64,000 bases of DNA, from NCBI GenBank assembly GCA_910588065.1, contig CAJUPZ010000002.1, forward strand, positions 1 to 64,000. The letters run 5' to 3'. This DNA comes from an uncultured Muribaculaceae bacterium. Lineage in GTDB: Bacteria; Bacteroidota; Bacteroidia; Bacteroidales; Muribaculaceae. The first letter of the stretch is position 1; the number at the start of each line of letters is the position of its first letter. Below, piece after piece: positions 36,300 through 45,476 of this stretch. Under the pieces are notes generated by a model. The model saw only the letters and a list, made by a program, of their open reading frames with translations. It searched no databases and was not told the origin of the DNA. The translations under genes and the position numbers were made by a program.

Positions 36300-39200
36300 A
36301 TGAAAAAGAATTTTTTTCTGGACCATCCGGTATTTTCCATTGTAATATCGATAGTCATCCTTATACTCGGTGCAATAGGTCTGCTGCTATTGCCGGTTGA
36401 CCAGTACCCCGATATCGTTCCTCCTGTGGTAAAGGTGAGCGCGTCATATCCCGGCGCGGATGCACAGACTGTCACACAGGCTGTCGCCACACCTATCGAG
36501 CAGGAGCTGAACGGCACCCCCGGCATGATATACATGCAGTCTTCAAGCTCTAACTCCGGCGGCTTCTCCGCAACAGTAACCTTCGACATCGGCACCGACC
36601 CCGAACTGGCGGCCGTCGATATTCAGAACCGCATCAAGAAAGCGGAGTCGCGTCTTCCGGCCGAGGTGATTAAAAACGGCATCTCCGTTGAGAAAGAGAC
36701 GGCAAGCAAACTGCTGACAATCACTGTTCTGTCAAGCGACCCCAAGTACGACGAGATTTATCTCAGCAACTATGCCACCCTAAATATCATAGATATGCTC
36801 AGGCGCATCCCGGGCGTGGGGTCGATACGAAATGTCGGTGGCCGCTACTACGCCATGCAGGTGTGGGTGCAGCCCGATAAGCTGGCCGACCTCGGCCTTA
36901 CTGTCAGCGACCTGCAGAAAGCCCTTCAGGACCAGAACCGTGAAAGCGCCGCAGGCGTGCTCGGTCAGGCTCCGATGGATGGCATAGACCTCACGGTGCC
37001 CATCACGGCGCAGGGCCGACTCTCTTCGGTGAGCGAATTTGAGGACATTGTTGTGAGGGCGGATCGCAATGGCTCCATCATCAGGCTCAAGGATGTAGCG
37101 CGCATATCGCTGGAGGCCTCCAGCTACTCTACCGAGAGCGGTATCAACGGTGGCAATGCCGCTGTGCTTGAGATATCGATGCTGCCGGGCTCAAACGCCA
37201 TCGATGTTGCCGATGCTGTCAAGGCGCAGATGAACGAAATCAGCGAGAGTTTCCCCGAAGGAATAACCTACGAGATTCCGTTTGACATGACCACATATAT
37301 ATCGGAGTCCATCCACCACGTGTACCGCACTCTGTTCGAGGCTCTGATTCTTGTTATCATAGTGGTGTATCTGTCGCTGCAAAACTGGCGCGCCACAATC
37401 ATCCCTGTTGTCGCCGTGCCCATATCACTTGTCGGCACCTTCGGAGTGATGCTCATTTTCGGGTTCTCGCTCAATATGCTCACCCTGCTTGGACTCATCC
37501 TTGCCATCGGCATTGTGGTGGACGATGCGATTGTAGTTGTGGAGAATGTGGACCGTATCATGAACGAGGAGGGGCTGTCGCCTTACGAAGCCACAAAAAA
37601 GGCCATGTCCGGCCTCAGCGGCGCGCTCATCGCAATGTCGCTTGTGCTCTGCGCCGTGTTTGTTCCCGTGAGCTTCATTCCCGGCATCACCGGCCAGCTC
37701 TACCGTCAGTTCACTATCACCATCGCCGTATCGGTGATAATATCCACTATTGTGGCTCTCACACTCTCGCCGGTGATGTGCTCGATGCTGCTCCGCCCCG
37801 ACAATGGCAAGCGAAACCGTTTCTTCACCGCTATCAACAACGGCCTTGCAAAAGGTAATTCGTTCTACTGCAGAATGGTGCGCAAGGCGCTCGCAATGCC
37901 CAAACGCATGATGGCTCTTTACGGGCTCATCCTTGTGGCTATATGGCTCATGAACAGGGCGCTCCCCACAAGCTTCATGCCGCAGGAGGACCAGGGCTAC
38001 TTCACTGTTGAGCTCGAACTGCCGGAGGGTGCCACTATAGAGCGCACCCGCAAGGTCACCGAACGGGCTATGGAGTGGCTGATGGCGCAGCCCGATGTCG
38101 AGCATGTGCTCACAGTTGCCGGTTCATCCCCCCGCGTGGGCACAAATCAGGCTCACAGCCAGCTCACTGTGATTCTCAAGCCTTGGGACGAACGCTCCGG
38201 AGGCACCATCAACTCCCTTATGGAGGAGACCATGGCCGAGTTGTCGTCCTACCCCGAAAGCCGTGTCTACCTCTCAACCCCCGCCATCATTCCCGGACTC
38301 GGAGCGTCGGGCGGTTTCGAGATGGTGCTCGAGGCGAGGGGAAACACCACCTACGAGGATCTTCAGGATGCTGTCGACACCCTCATGCATTATGCTTCTC
38401 AAGCTCCCCAGATAAGCGGCCTCTCCTCATCGATGCAGAGCGACATTCCTCAGCTATACTTCGATGTCGACCGCGACAAGGCGCAGCTCCAGGGTGTGAA
38501 CATGTCTGATATTTTCGCTACGATGAAGGCCTTCACCGGTTCCATCTATGTCAATGATTTCAATATGTTCAACCGCATATACCGTGTATACATCCAGGCC
38601 GAGGCTCCTTATAGGGCAAGGCGCGACAATCTCAACCTTTTCTTTGTGCGCGGGGCAGGAGGCACTATGATTCCGGTCACTTCGCTCGGCAGCTCGCACT
38701 ACACCACCGGTGCCGGCTCGATCAAGCGCTTCAATATGTTCAATTCGGCCACTATCACCGGTTCGGCAGCTCACGGCTACAGTTCAGGCCAGGCTATGTC
38801 CACTCTTGAGAATATTGTCAAGGACAAGCTGCCCGAGGGTATCGGCATAGAATGGAGCGGCCTCTCCTATCAGGAGAAACACGAGGGAGGACAGACAGGC
38901 ACCGTGCTGCTGCTCGCGTTTGTATTCGTGTTCCTATTCCTCGCCGCGCAGTATGAAAGCTGGTCTGTGCCTTTGGCCGTCATAATATCGCTGCCGGTGG
39001 CCGGTATAGGTGCCTTCCTCGGTATATGGCTTTGCGGGCTTGAAAACAACATTTATTTCCAGATAGGTCTGGTGATGCTCGTCGGCCTTGTGGCCAAAAA
39101 CGCTATCCTTATTGTGGAATTTGCCAAAGAGGGTGCCGACAGAGGCGAATCGCCCGCAAAGGCGGCTCTTGAGGCGGCGCATCTGAGGTTCAGGCCTATT

Positions 39201-39395
39201 GTCATGACCTCGCTCGCTTTCATGCTCGGTCTGCTGCCACTTGTCTTCGCATCCGGTCCCGGCTCGGCAAGCCGTCAGGGCATAGGCACCGGAGTGTTCT
39301 TCGGTATGCTTGTGGCTATAACCGTAGGCATAGTATTCGTGCCCTTCTTCTATGTCAATGTTATGAAACTCACCAAAAAAATCAGCAAGAAATGA
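36300..39395 (+). CDS. RND efflux transporter (HAE1/AcrB-like), operon-complete pump
   Basis: The ATG at 36300 (MKKNFFLDHPVFS) gives 1031 residues. AcrB family hallmarks are LLPVDQYPDIVPPVV, the TM4 acidic pair in GIVVDDAIVVVENVD, GLVAKNAILIVEFA, and the porter-domain GIGIEWSGLSYQE. It captures substrates from periplasm or membrane and expels them by proton antiport through the adaptor and the channel encoded next. It is only moderately similar in motif detail to the RND gene at 21 kb, so the two are separate pumps rather than a recent duplicate. Its stop overlaps the next ATG (ATGA). Confidence 0.95.
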   Translation: MKKNFFLDHPVFSIVISIVILILGAIGLLLLPVDQYPDIVPPVVKVSASYPGADAQTVTQAVATPIEQELNGTPGMIYMQSSSSNSGGFSATVTFDIGTDPELAAVDIQNRIKKAESRLPAEVIKNGISVEKETASKLLTITVLSSDPKYDEIYLSNYATLNIIDMLRRIPGVGSIRNVGGRYYAMQVWVQPDKLADLGLTVSDLQKALQDQNRESAAGVLGQAPMDGIDLTVPITAQGRLSSVSEFEDIVVRADRNGSIIRLKDVARISLEASSYSTESGINGGNAAVLEISMLPGSNAIDVADAVKAQMNEISESFPEGITYEIPFDMTTYISESIHHVYRTLFEALILVIIVVYLSLQNWRATIIPVVAVPISLVGTFGVMLIFGFSLNMLTLLGLILAIGIVVDDAIVVVENVDRIMNEEGLSPYEATKKAMSGLSGALIAMSLVLCAVFVPVSFIPGITGQLYRQFTITIAVSVIISTIVALTLSPVMCSMLLRPDNGKRNRFFTAINNGLAKGNSFYCRMVRKALAMPKRMMALYGLILVAIWLMNRALPTSFMPQEDQGYFTVELELPEGATIERTRKVTERAMEWLMAQPDVEHVLTVAGSSPRVGTNQAHSQLTVILKPWDERSGGTINSLMEETMAELSSYPESRVYLSTPAIIPGLGASGGFEMVLEARGNTTYEDLQDAVDTLMHYASQAPQISGLSSSMQSDIPQLYFDVDRDKAQLQGVNMSDIFATMKAFTGSIYVNDFNMFNRIYRVYIQAEAPYRARRDNLNLFFVRGAGGTMIPVTSLGSSHYTTGAGSIKRFNMFNSATITGSAAHGYSSGQAMSTLENIVKDKLPEGIGIEWSGLSYQEKHEGGQTGTVLLLAFVFVFLFLAAQYESWSVPLAVIISLPVAGIGAFLGIWLCGLENNIYFQIGLVMLVGLVAKNAILIVEFAKEGADRGESPAKAALEAAHLRFRPIVMTSLAFMLGLLPLVFASGPGSASRQGIGTGVFFGMLVAITVGIVFVPFFYVNVMKLTKKISKK

Positions 39396-40795
39396 AAACA
39401 CGCTATATACTCCCACTTGTCCTCGCCGTTGCTGCGGCTGTTATGAGTTCATGCTCGGCTGTGCGCGGGTGCAAGCCTGCAAATGTGCCTGTGCCGCTTG
39501 AACTTGCCGGCCGCGCCGACAGCGCCTCGGTTGCGGATATTGACTGGTGGACATTCTATTCCGACACCACTCTCAATACCCTCATAACTCGCACTCTCGA
39601 AAACAACCGCGATTTTATGGCCGCCGCAGCTACAGTCGTGCAGATGAAGGAGCTGTACGGGGCGGCGAATGCCGAACTGTTTCCGGTGATAAACGGCAAC
39701 GCGTATGCAAACCGCGAGACAAATGATTACAAGGATGAAAAGCCGCTGCGCGACCCCGAAATCGGAGTGAAGGCATCCCTGAGCTGGGAAGCCGACCTGT
39801 GGGGAAACCTCAGGTGGAACAAGCGCAAAGGGCAGGCTGCATACAATGCTTCTGTAGAGGAGTGGAGGGCTATGAGAATAACTCTCATTGCTGAGACTGC
39901 ATCCGCTTATTTTAACCTTGTGGCTCTCGACAATGAGCTGGACATTGTGCAGCGAACCCTCGAAACACGCAAGGAGGAGCTTGAGAAAGCCAAGCTCCGC
40001 TATGAGGGGGGACTCACTTCCGAAATCACATATCTTCAGGCTCAGGTGGAGTACAACACTGCCGCATCTCTGCTACCTGTTATTGAAAAGAAGATTGAAA
40101 CCACTCAAAATGCCATTGCTCTGCTTATCGGCGAGCTCCCCGGCACACCTATTGCCAGAAATCCTCAGACTCTCACAACGCCGTTGCCCGAATCGGTGCC
40201 GGTGGGCATACCCTCGCAACTTCTGCAGCGCCGACCTGACATAAGGGCTTCCGCAGCCAAGCTCGCCCAGGCTATGGCCGGGGTAGGGGTGGCGTATACC
40301 GACCGTTTCCCGAAACTCACTCTCACACTCACCGGTGGTGTGGAGAACAATGCTTTTGCAAATCTTTTTGAATCGCCATTCTCTTTTATTGCAGGCGCTA
40401 TCGCCGGACCGATCTTTGACTTCGGCAAGCGTAAAAAGAAATACAAGGCTGCTCTGGCGCAGTATGACAACGCCCGCTATTCATACGAGCAGAAGGTGCT
40501 TGCGGCTTTCGGCGAAACTGCCAATGCCATTACCGGCTATGCCAAGGCGCGCGAGATAAGAGACACCCGCACAACCCTCAGAAATGCCGCCATGAAATAT
40601 ATGAATCTCGCCCACCTGCAATACTCTGCCGGGAGCATAAACTACCTCGATGTGCTTGATGCGCAGCGCCGCTATCTTGACGCCGAGATTAGCAACAGCA
40701 ACGCCGCCCGCGATGAGATGCTTGCCCTTGTACAGCTATACAAGTCGCTCGGTGGCGGCTGGAATATCAGCAATCTTCCGGCACCTCCCCGCTGA
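39392..40795 (+). CDS. NodT/OprM-type outer membrane efflux lipoprotein
   Basis: 467 residues. The lipobox ends at Cys21 (AAVMSSC), so the channel is lipid-anchored like OprM. Two outer-membrane efflux repeats follow, with the NodT signature VPVGIPSQLLQRRPDIRASAAKLAQA and the N-terminal FYSDTTLNTLITRTLENNRDF. It closes the tripartite pump. Its 3' end overlaps the convergent CYTH gene by 29 bp, so the two stop regions encode each other's C-termini on opposite strands. Confidence 0.92.
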   Translation: MKTRYILPLVLAVAAAVMSSCSAVRGCKPANVPVPLELAGRADSASVADIDWWTFYSDTTLNTLITRTLENNRDFMAAAATVVQMKELYGAANAELFPVINGNAYANRETNDYKDEKPLRDPEIGVKASLSWEADLWGNLRWNKRKGQAAYNASVEEWRAMRITLIAETASAYFNLVALDNELDIVQRTLETRKEELEKAKLRYEGGLTSEITYLQAQVEYNTAASLLPVIEKKIETTQNAIALLIGELPGTPIARNPQTLTTPLPESVPVGIPSQLLQRRPDIRASAAKLAQAMAGVGVAYTDRFPKLTLTLTGGVENNAFANLFESPFSFIAGAIAGPIFDFGKRKKKYKAALAQYDNARYSYEQKVLAAFGETANAITGYAKAREIRDTRTTLRNAAMKYMNLAHLQYSAGSINYLDVLDAQRRYLDAEISNSNAARDEMLALVQLYKSLGGGWNISNLPAPPR

Positions 40796-41228
40796 GAGCC
40801 AGCGACGAGTTATAATAGCGCGCATCGTCTGAAATCTCGCGCCCTATGTATGAGGGCAGGGCTACCGGTTCGTCAGCACTGTCAAGCTCTATCTCGGCCA
40901 CTGTCAGCCCGGCCAGGCAGCCGTGAAACTCATCTATCTCCCAGCGGCCGTCGCGGTAGCGCGTTTTGTCAATTACCGGTGAGGTGGTGCATTCGTCGAG
41001 CATCTCGCGAGCATCCCTCACCGGTATCTCATACTCCCACTCTCCGCGCTCAACCCCGTGGTTGCGGCTCTTAACCGTGAGATATGCCTTGCTCCCGGCA
41101 ATGCGCAGCCTCACAGTTGCGTCAGGGTCTGTGTTGAGGTAGGCCTGCGTGTATCTCACCCCTTCGCTGCAATGGCTGCGCCAGGAGTCATCCTTTACCA
41201 GAAATTTGCGTTCAGTCTCTTTTGCCAT
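40767..41228 (-). CDS. CYTH-domain phosphatase (inorganic triphosphatase/thiamine-triphosphatase-like)
   Basis: 153 residues, a compact single CYTH domain. The N-terminal ETERKFLV carries the ExExK signature. Basic and acidic tunnel residues alternate along the strands: TVRLRIAGSKAYLTVKSR, GEWEYEIPV, RWEIDEFHG, LTVAEIELDS. Small bacterial CYTH proteins hydrolyse tripolyphosphate or similar metal-bound triphosphates (family knowledge); the substrate here is not known. It is convergent with and overlaps the efflux lipoprotein gene. Confidence 0.88.
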   Translation of the reverse strand: MAKETERKFLVKDDSWRSHCSEGVRYTQAYLNTDPDATVRLRIAGSKAYLTVKSRNHGVERGEWEYEIPVRDAREMLDECTTSPVIDKTRYRDGRWEIDEFHGCLAGLTVAEIELDSADEPVALPSYIGREISDDARYYNSSLALSGEVPEDC

Positions 41229-41290
41229 ATTGAAAATGGTTTATCTACAACCAAAATTAGCAATTATTTCCGACACAGGGATATTATATG

Positions 41291-41298
41291 TAATTTTG
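41291..41298 (+). promoter_or_regulatory. -7 box five bases from the gluQ start
   Basis: TAATTTTG lies with its last base 6 nt before the A of the gluQ ATG (5 nt between). A TTTC about 20 bp upstream could be a -33 box. Transcription would start at or next to the start codon, implying a leaderless message. Confidence 0.5.
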
Positions 41299-41303
41299 GT
41301 GTC

Positions 41304-42251
41304 ATGAATTCGAATTTATCCCCGGTAGTGAGCCGTTTTGCCCCTTCGCCTACCGGCAGAATGCATCTTGGCAACATTTTCACAGCTCTCATGTCGTGGC
41401 TCGCCGCAAGGAGCAGCGGCGGAAAGTGGATTTTGCGCATCGAGGATCTCGACCCGCAGCGCTCGCGTCCTCAGTATGCAAGGCAGATTGAGGACGACCT
41501 GCTGTGGCTTGGCCTTGACTGGGACGAGGGCGGTGTTGACGGCTCCGGCCCCCATGCACCCTATTGCCAGAGCGGCAGACATCACCTGTATGAGGCTGCT
41601 TTGGAAGCGCTTACAGCGGCAGGGTTCACATATCCCTGTTTCTGCACCAAAGCTGATATCAACGCTTCTCAGGCACCACATGCCTCCGATGGCAGGGTGA
41701 TATATCCAGGCACCTGCCGCCCGGCTCCGGGCAAAGCTATTACCGGCTCCGGGCGCATCCCTGCTGTGAGGCTGAAAGTGGAGGGGAGTGTGGAGTTTGA
41801 TGATGCGGTGTTCGGCCACAGGATTGTCGACCTCGGGGCTGAGTGGGGTGACTTTGTGCTGCGGCGCGCTGACGGAGCGTGGGCATATCAGCTTGCTGTG
41901 GTGGTGGATGACGCACAGATGGGGCTGACCCATGTGGTCAGGGGCAGCGACCTCCTTGGCAGTTGTGCCCCGCAGCTCTATTTGTGCAGGCTGCTTGGAT
42001 TCCCGGAGCCGCATTACATCCATCTCCCTCTTATATGCAACAGTTCCGGCATAAGGCTCAGCAAGCGCGATCAGGCGCTGGGCATGGAGCAGCTGCGTCA
42101 GCACTTCACCCCGCGTCAGATAATCGGATTGCTTGCCCGGCTCGGAGGGCTGGTTGCCGACCGCACCGAATGTGCTGCAAGCGAGCTGGTTGAGCTGTTT
42201 GATGTAAATAAAATACCGCGCGATTATACTATTAGGCTCAATATGTTGTAA
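41304..42251 (+). CDS. gluQ: Glutamyl-Q tRNA(Asp) synthetase
   Basis: The ATG at 41304 gives 315 residues; a longer frame reaching 41058 runs into the CYTH gene and lacks similarity. The class I catalytic domain is visible: RFAPSPTGRMHLGN (HIGH-type), RIEDLDPQRSRP, and a KMSKS-like RLSKRDQ. The zinc site has CFCTKADI and YPGTC. There is no anticodon-binding domain, and this truncation identifies GluQ, which glutamylates queuosine in tRNA(Asp) rather than charging tRNA(Glu). Its TAA stop is shared with the -7 box of the next gene. Confidence 0.93.
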   Translation: MNSNLSPVVSRFAPSPTGRMHLGNIFTALMSWLAARSSGGKWILRIEDLDPQRSRPQYARQIEDDLLWLGLDWDEGGVDGSGPHAPYCQSGRHHLYEAALEALTAAGFTYPCFCTKADINASQAPHASDGRVIYPGTCRPAPGKAITGSGRIPAVRLKVEGSVEFDDAVFGHRIVDLGAEWGDFVLRRADGAWAYQLAVVVDDAQMGLTHVVRGSDLLGSCAPQLYLCRLLGFPEPHYIHLPLICNSSGIRLSKRDQALGMEQLRQHFTPRQIIGLLARLGGLVADRTECAASELVELFDVNKIPRDYTIRLNML

Positions 42252-42257
42252 TTTTGC
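42249..42257 (+). promoter_or_regulatory. -7 box overlapping the gluQ stop codon
   Basis: TAATTTTGC begins with the TAA stop of gluQ. It lies 26 bp before the MFS start, giving a leader of about 22 nt. No clear -33 box was found. Confidence 0.45.
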
Positions 42258-42282
42258 ATCGCAAAACGTAGTTTGTAGTTAT

Positions 42283-43497
42283 ATGGATGAGCTTCAACAG
42301 CAACAGCAGTGTGAAAAAGAGGTGCTATGGAACCGCAATTACTGGAAAGTGATGTGCAGCAACTTCCTGCTGTTCTTTGCATTTTACATTCTCACACCGC
42401 TACTGCCTATATACCTCGACCGGCAGTTTTCAGCTGACAAACACCTTATCGGCATTGTGCTCAGCGGATATGTGGTGGCGGCTCTGCTTATACGCCCCTT
42501 CAGCGGTTTTATGGTCGACTGCTTCAACCGCAAGCGGGTGCTCATGCTCTGCTTCTTTATCTTTTTCATCTGTTTTGCAAGCTATATCGGCGCCGGTACA
42601 ATACTGATGTTTGCTATCATTCGCACAATGCACGGTATTCCCTTCGGGGCTGCTACCGTTGCAAACAGTACTGTCGCCATAGATGTGGTGCCATCTTCGC
42701 GCCGCAACGAAGGTATAGGCTACTATGGACTGAGCAACAACCTTGCAATGGCGATTGCCCCCTCGGTAGGCATATATATTTATAATGCGACAGACAACTT
42801 TTCGCTCCTTTTCTGGATTGCTCTTGTGCTTGCACTCGCCGGATTTCTATGCACCGCCACAGTTAAGCTGCCCGTCCGCGAGATTGTGAAGGCCAAGCCG
42901 GTGATGAGCCTCGACCACTTTTTCCTCACACGCGCATGGCTGATGGCTGCGAATGTATGCCTGTTCGGCTTGTGCTGGGGCATTATGAGCAACTATGTTG
43001 CAATCTACGGGCAGGAAAAACTCGGTATTACCGACGGCACAGGCATCTTCTTCATGATTTTGAGTGCAGGCCTCTTTGTCAGCAGACTGTTCGGCACCAA
43101 GTCGCTCCGCAAAGGTCTCATTACCCGAAATTGCGTCAAGGGCGTGTTGCTGTCAACAATCGGCTACACACTTTTTGCTCTTGCTCTCGGCGAATGGAGC
43201 TACTACGCAAGCGCACTGTTTGTTGGACTTGGCAACGGACAGATGTATCCCGCAATGCTCAATATGTTTGTGAAGGTGGCTCGGCATGACCAGCGTGGCA
43301 CTGCAAATTCCTCCATCCTCATTTCATGGGACTTAGGTATGGGTATTGGCATAATCACCGGTGGATTCGTGGCTCAGTTCATGGGCTACGGAGCCGCATT
43401 CTGGGTGACAGCTGTAGCGCAGGCCGCAGGAGCAGCCCTCTTTATCCTCGCCACCCGCCACTTCTTCAACCGCCGCCGCCTCGACCGCACCCTATAA
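42283..43497 (+). CDS. MFS transporter, 12 TM
   Basis: 404 residues with 12 predicted TM helices. Motif A-like GFMVDCFNRKRVL lies between TM2 and TM3, and a weaker copy GTKSLRKGLI between TM8 and TM9. The Gln-rich N-terminus (MDELQQQQQ) is cytoplasmic. The protein resembles the sugar/drug exporter branch (AraJ-like), but I cannot assign a substrate. It has its own -7 box at the gluQ stop and so may be expressed separately. Confidence 0.85.
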   Translation: MDELQQQQQCEKEVLWNRNYWKVMCSNFLLFFAFYILTPLLPIYLDRQFSADKHLIGIVLSGYVVAALLIRPFSGFMVDCFNRKRVLMLCFFIFFICFASYIGAGTILMFAIIRTMHGIPFGAATVANSTVAIDVVPSSRRNEGIGYYGLSNNLAMAIAPSVGIYIYNATDNFSLLFWIALVLALAGFLCTATVKLPVREIVKAKPVMSLDHFFLTRAWLMAANVCLFGLCWGIMSNYVAIYGQEKLGITDGTGIFFMILSAGLFVSRLFGTKSLRKGLITRNCVKGVLLSTIGYTLFALALGEWSYYASALFVGLGNGQMYPAMLNMFVKVARHDQRGTANSSILISWDLGMGIGIITGGFVAQFMGYGAAFWVTAVAQAAGAALFILATRHFFNRRRLDRTL

Positions 43498-43819
43498 TGT
43501 AGAGGCACCGCCTCGCCCCCAATAATCCGGTGCTGGGCCGCCCCCCAATAATCCAGCCGTCTATGAGAATTATAAGAGTTATAAGAATTCTCCCCCTGAC
43601 TGAGCGCAGACTGCGCGATGTCGTCAGAGACCCTAACCTATAGGACTTATACGAGTTATAAGAATTATACGAATTACCCTCCTTAACGACTTTATAGACC
43701 TTAACGCCCCCCAACTAAAAACTAAAAACTACAAACTAACAACTCAAATGTGCAAATTCGCATAAATCCGACCAATCCGCACCTTACCTTTGCAGCATCA
43801 TACTTAAAAACACACATTT
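43498..43819. repeat. 322-bp intergenic spacer with short repeats
   Basis: Three simple arrays lie here. CGCCCCCAATAATCC occurs twice (about 43513 and 43540). A 9-nt unit close to GARTTATAA/C recurs in two blocks (43565-43592 and 43643-43675). ACTAAAAACT/ACAAACTAACAA follows (43712-43742). The only frame crossing it translates the repeats as NSYNSYKSY and is not a gene. The promoter of the next gene lies at its right end. Confidence 0.65.
43785..43793 (+). promoter_or_regulatory. -7 box upstream of the phage-like hypothetical gene
   Basis: TACCTTTGC matches TAnnTTTG, 27 bp before the ATG of the next gene. Confidence 0.5.
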
Positions 43820-44371
43820 ATGAGAACCAAAACCAACATCACCTTCCGCACCGAATGGCTCGATGCCATCGAAACCCTCGACGAATCTCTGCAACTCGCT
43901 GTTTTCAAGGCCGTTGCCAACTATATCAAGGACGGCACCGAGATACCACTCAAAAGCCGTGATGCGCAAGCTGTCCTCATTGACATTATGGAAGATATCG
44001 ACAAACGTGCTGAGCGCAAGCGTCTTAAGGCTGCCGAGCGCAAAGCCAAGCGCGCCCCGCGTCCCGGATTCATCCCCGAGACCGAGCCGGAAGACCTTGA
44101 CACCCGCGCCGAAGGTAATCTGCTGGTTGACTGGGTGATGACCAACTCCGGCTTAAAAGAATTCAAACGTTTCGACAAACCGCTGCTGAAGGAACTGGCC
44201 GTGCAGATAAGCGAATGGTGGAGAGAGCATCCTACAGATACTCTCCCCACCCGTGAGCGTATGTCCTACGAATTCGGCGCGCGCTTTGGCAGCGTTGTGG
44301 CTCACCTTGCCGGAAGCTCCATCATCACCCGCGCGAAGTGGCGCGCCTACGTGGCACCATTCATGATATAG
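43820..44371 (+). CDS. Hypothetical protein with phage-replication-like N-terminus (DUF6291-like)
   Basis: 183 residues, soluble. The first ~60 residues (FRTEWLDAIETLDESLQLAVFKAVANYIKDGTE) resemble small domains (DUF6291 type) often seen at the start of phage or mobile-element replication proteins in Bacteroidota. A very basic linker (KRAERKRLKAAERKAKRAPR) and a helical C-terminus follow (EWWREHPTDTLPTRERMSYEF). No phage genes are nearby, so it may be a stranded remnant or a domesticated gene. The function is not known and the family call is tentative. Confidence 0.6.
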   Translation: MRTKTNITFRTEWLDAIETLDESLQLAVFKAVANYIKDGTEIPLKSRDAQAVLIDIMEDIDKRAERKRLKAAERKAKRAPRPGFIPETEPEDLDTRAEGNLLVDWVMTNSGLKEFKRFDKPLLKELAVQISEWWREHPTDTLPTRERMSYEFGARFGSVVAHLAGSSIITRAKWRAYVAPFMI

Positions 44372-44384
44372 GATGTGTAAACAT

Positions 44385-45341
44385 TCAAGCGAATATTGAC
44401 ATAGGCACCTCTCCGGTCCAGTAGAGCGGCTGCTCGACCCCGAAAAGGTTGAGGATTACCGATGCGGTATTGACGGTGTTGTTAGGCTCTGTGATTTTAA
44501 ATCCCTTTGCAATTCCCGGTCCGGTAATGCCCCAGGGCACAATCATTTCGTTAGTGGTCATTCCGCCATGCCCCCAGTTTATACCGCCATGATCGGTGAT
44601 AAAGAGTATGTGGGTGTCGTTGAAAAGTCCGTCTGCCTTCATTTGGTCAAGGAGTTTGCCGATATTCACATCTGCTTCCTCTATTGCCTCGATGTACTGG
44701 GGTGACATCCATGTGTGGTTATGTCCGGCGTGGTCCGTATGTACTGAATACAGAAATATTGTTGACGGCTCATTGCGGTGGGCACGCATGAAATCGAGTG
44801 CTTTGGCATAGTTGCCCGTATAAAGGTCATTTTCCTCAAAGCTTACTTCGTCAAGGTACTTCCGGTTATACGGATTTATCAGTTCTGCCCAGTTGTAATA
44901 AAAGGCTGTCTTCATGGCCGGAATATTATCTTTCAATACCTTGAACAGAGTGGGATAGTAGCCCTCCTCATCGGTAACAAGAGCCGGTAGTGTATGGTTG
45001 TCAAGCAGCCAATCGTTGCGGTCAACTCCATGGATCTCGGGCCCGGAACCACTGAGATGGCTCATCCAGTTTGGCTGGGTATTCGAAGGCATCACAACCC
45101 TGGTGTCAATAGACAGAGCACCACCGGACAGCAATTTGTCCAGATTGGGGGTGTGAGCTTTCTGGAAACCCTCTACGCATATTCCGTCAAGTCCTATCAT
45201 GAGCACACGTTTGGCCCGGGGAATCTGCTTGTTGCTGTTTGTAGGAAGGTTTTTGGATAATGCGTCCACCGGTAATACTGAAGATGCACTAATCGCGGCA
45301 ATGGCAGCAAGGCTGCGCTTGATGAATGATCGTCTTTCCAT
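44385..45341 (-). CDS. Tat-exported type I phosphodiesterase/nucleotide pyrophosphatase-like enzyme
   Basis: The ATG at 45341 (MERRSFIKRSLAAIAAISAS) gives 318 residues and a twin-arginine signal, RRSFIK. The alkaline-phosphatase superfamily core shows metal ligands: GLDGICVEG (Asp), a nucleophile Thr in MPSNTQPNWMS, HTDHAGHNH, and ITDHGGINWGHGG. The protein is therefore likely a periplasmic, folded-before-export two-metal phosphodiesterase or phosphatase of the ENPP type. The substrate is unknown. It is convergent to the gene before it and divergent from the YjbR gene. Confidence 0.85.
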   Translation of the reverse strand: MERRSFIKRSLAAIAAISASSVLPVDALSKNLPTNSNKQIPRAKRVLMIGLDGICVEGFQKAHTPNLDKLLSGGALSIDTRVVMPSNTQPNWMSHLSGSGPEIHGVDRNDWLLDNHTLPALVTDEEGYYPTLFKVLKDNIPAMKTAFYYNWAELINPYNRKYLDEVSFEENDLYTGNYAKALDFMRAHRNEPSTIFLYSVHTDHAGHNHTWMSPQYIEAIEEADVNIGKLLDQMKADGLFNDTHILFITDHGGINWGHGGMTTNEMIVPWGITGPGIAKGFKITEPNNTVNTASVILNLFGVEQPLYWTGEVPMSIFA

Positions 45342-45441
45342 GATATATTTACGTGTAAACAATACACAAAGTTACAAAGAAACAGAATAACTTCTCATAG
45401 TTCGTTATACAAAAAGTTTGGATGAGTTCGGGCTGAATGGC

Positions 45442-45472
45442 TTGCGCGACTAACCGGAAAATGCTATTTTTG
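45442..45472 (+). promoter_or_regulatory. -33/-7 promoter touching the YjbR start codon
   Basis: TTG at 45442-45444 (-33) and TATTTTTG at 45465-45472 (-7) are 20 bp apart, the spacing seen at rpsU in this window. Only 4 nt separate the -7 box from the ATG at 45477, so the predicted transcript has essentially no leader. Confidence 0.55.
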
Positions 45473-45476
45473 CGGT

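Noticed and set aside
35214..36326. 370-codon open frame on the minus strand
   Set aside because: It is antisense to the clear RND adaptor gene; its protein is His/Cys-rich shadow sequence with no domain, caused by biased third positions.
21020..39395. The two RND transporters as a recent tandem duplication
   Set aside because: Their motif-level sequences differ widely (for example GLLAKTAILLTEYA versus GLVAKNAILIVEFA) and their operon contexts differ.
41058..41303. N-terminal extension of GluQ
   Set aside because: It overlaps the CYTH gene antisense and lies upstream of the gluQ promoter box; the family starts at the ATG at 41304.
41316..42104. 262-codon frame opposite gluQ
   Set aside because: Shadow of gluQ, low-complexity composition, no start context.
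43560..43680. CRISPR array
   Set aside because: Repeat units are 9 nt with no unique spacers of regular length and no cas genes nearby.
43466..43714. 82-codon minus-strand frame with NSYNSYNSYKSY
   Set aside because: It is a translation of the intergenic 9-nt repeats, not a gene.
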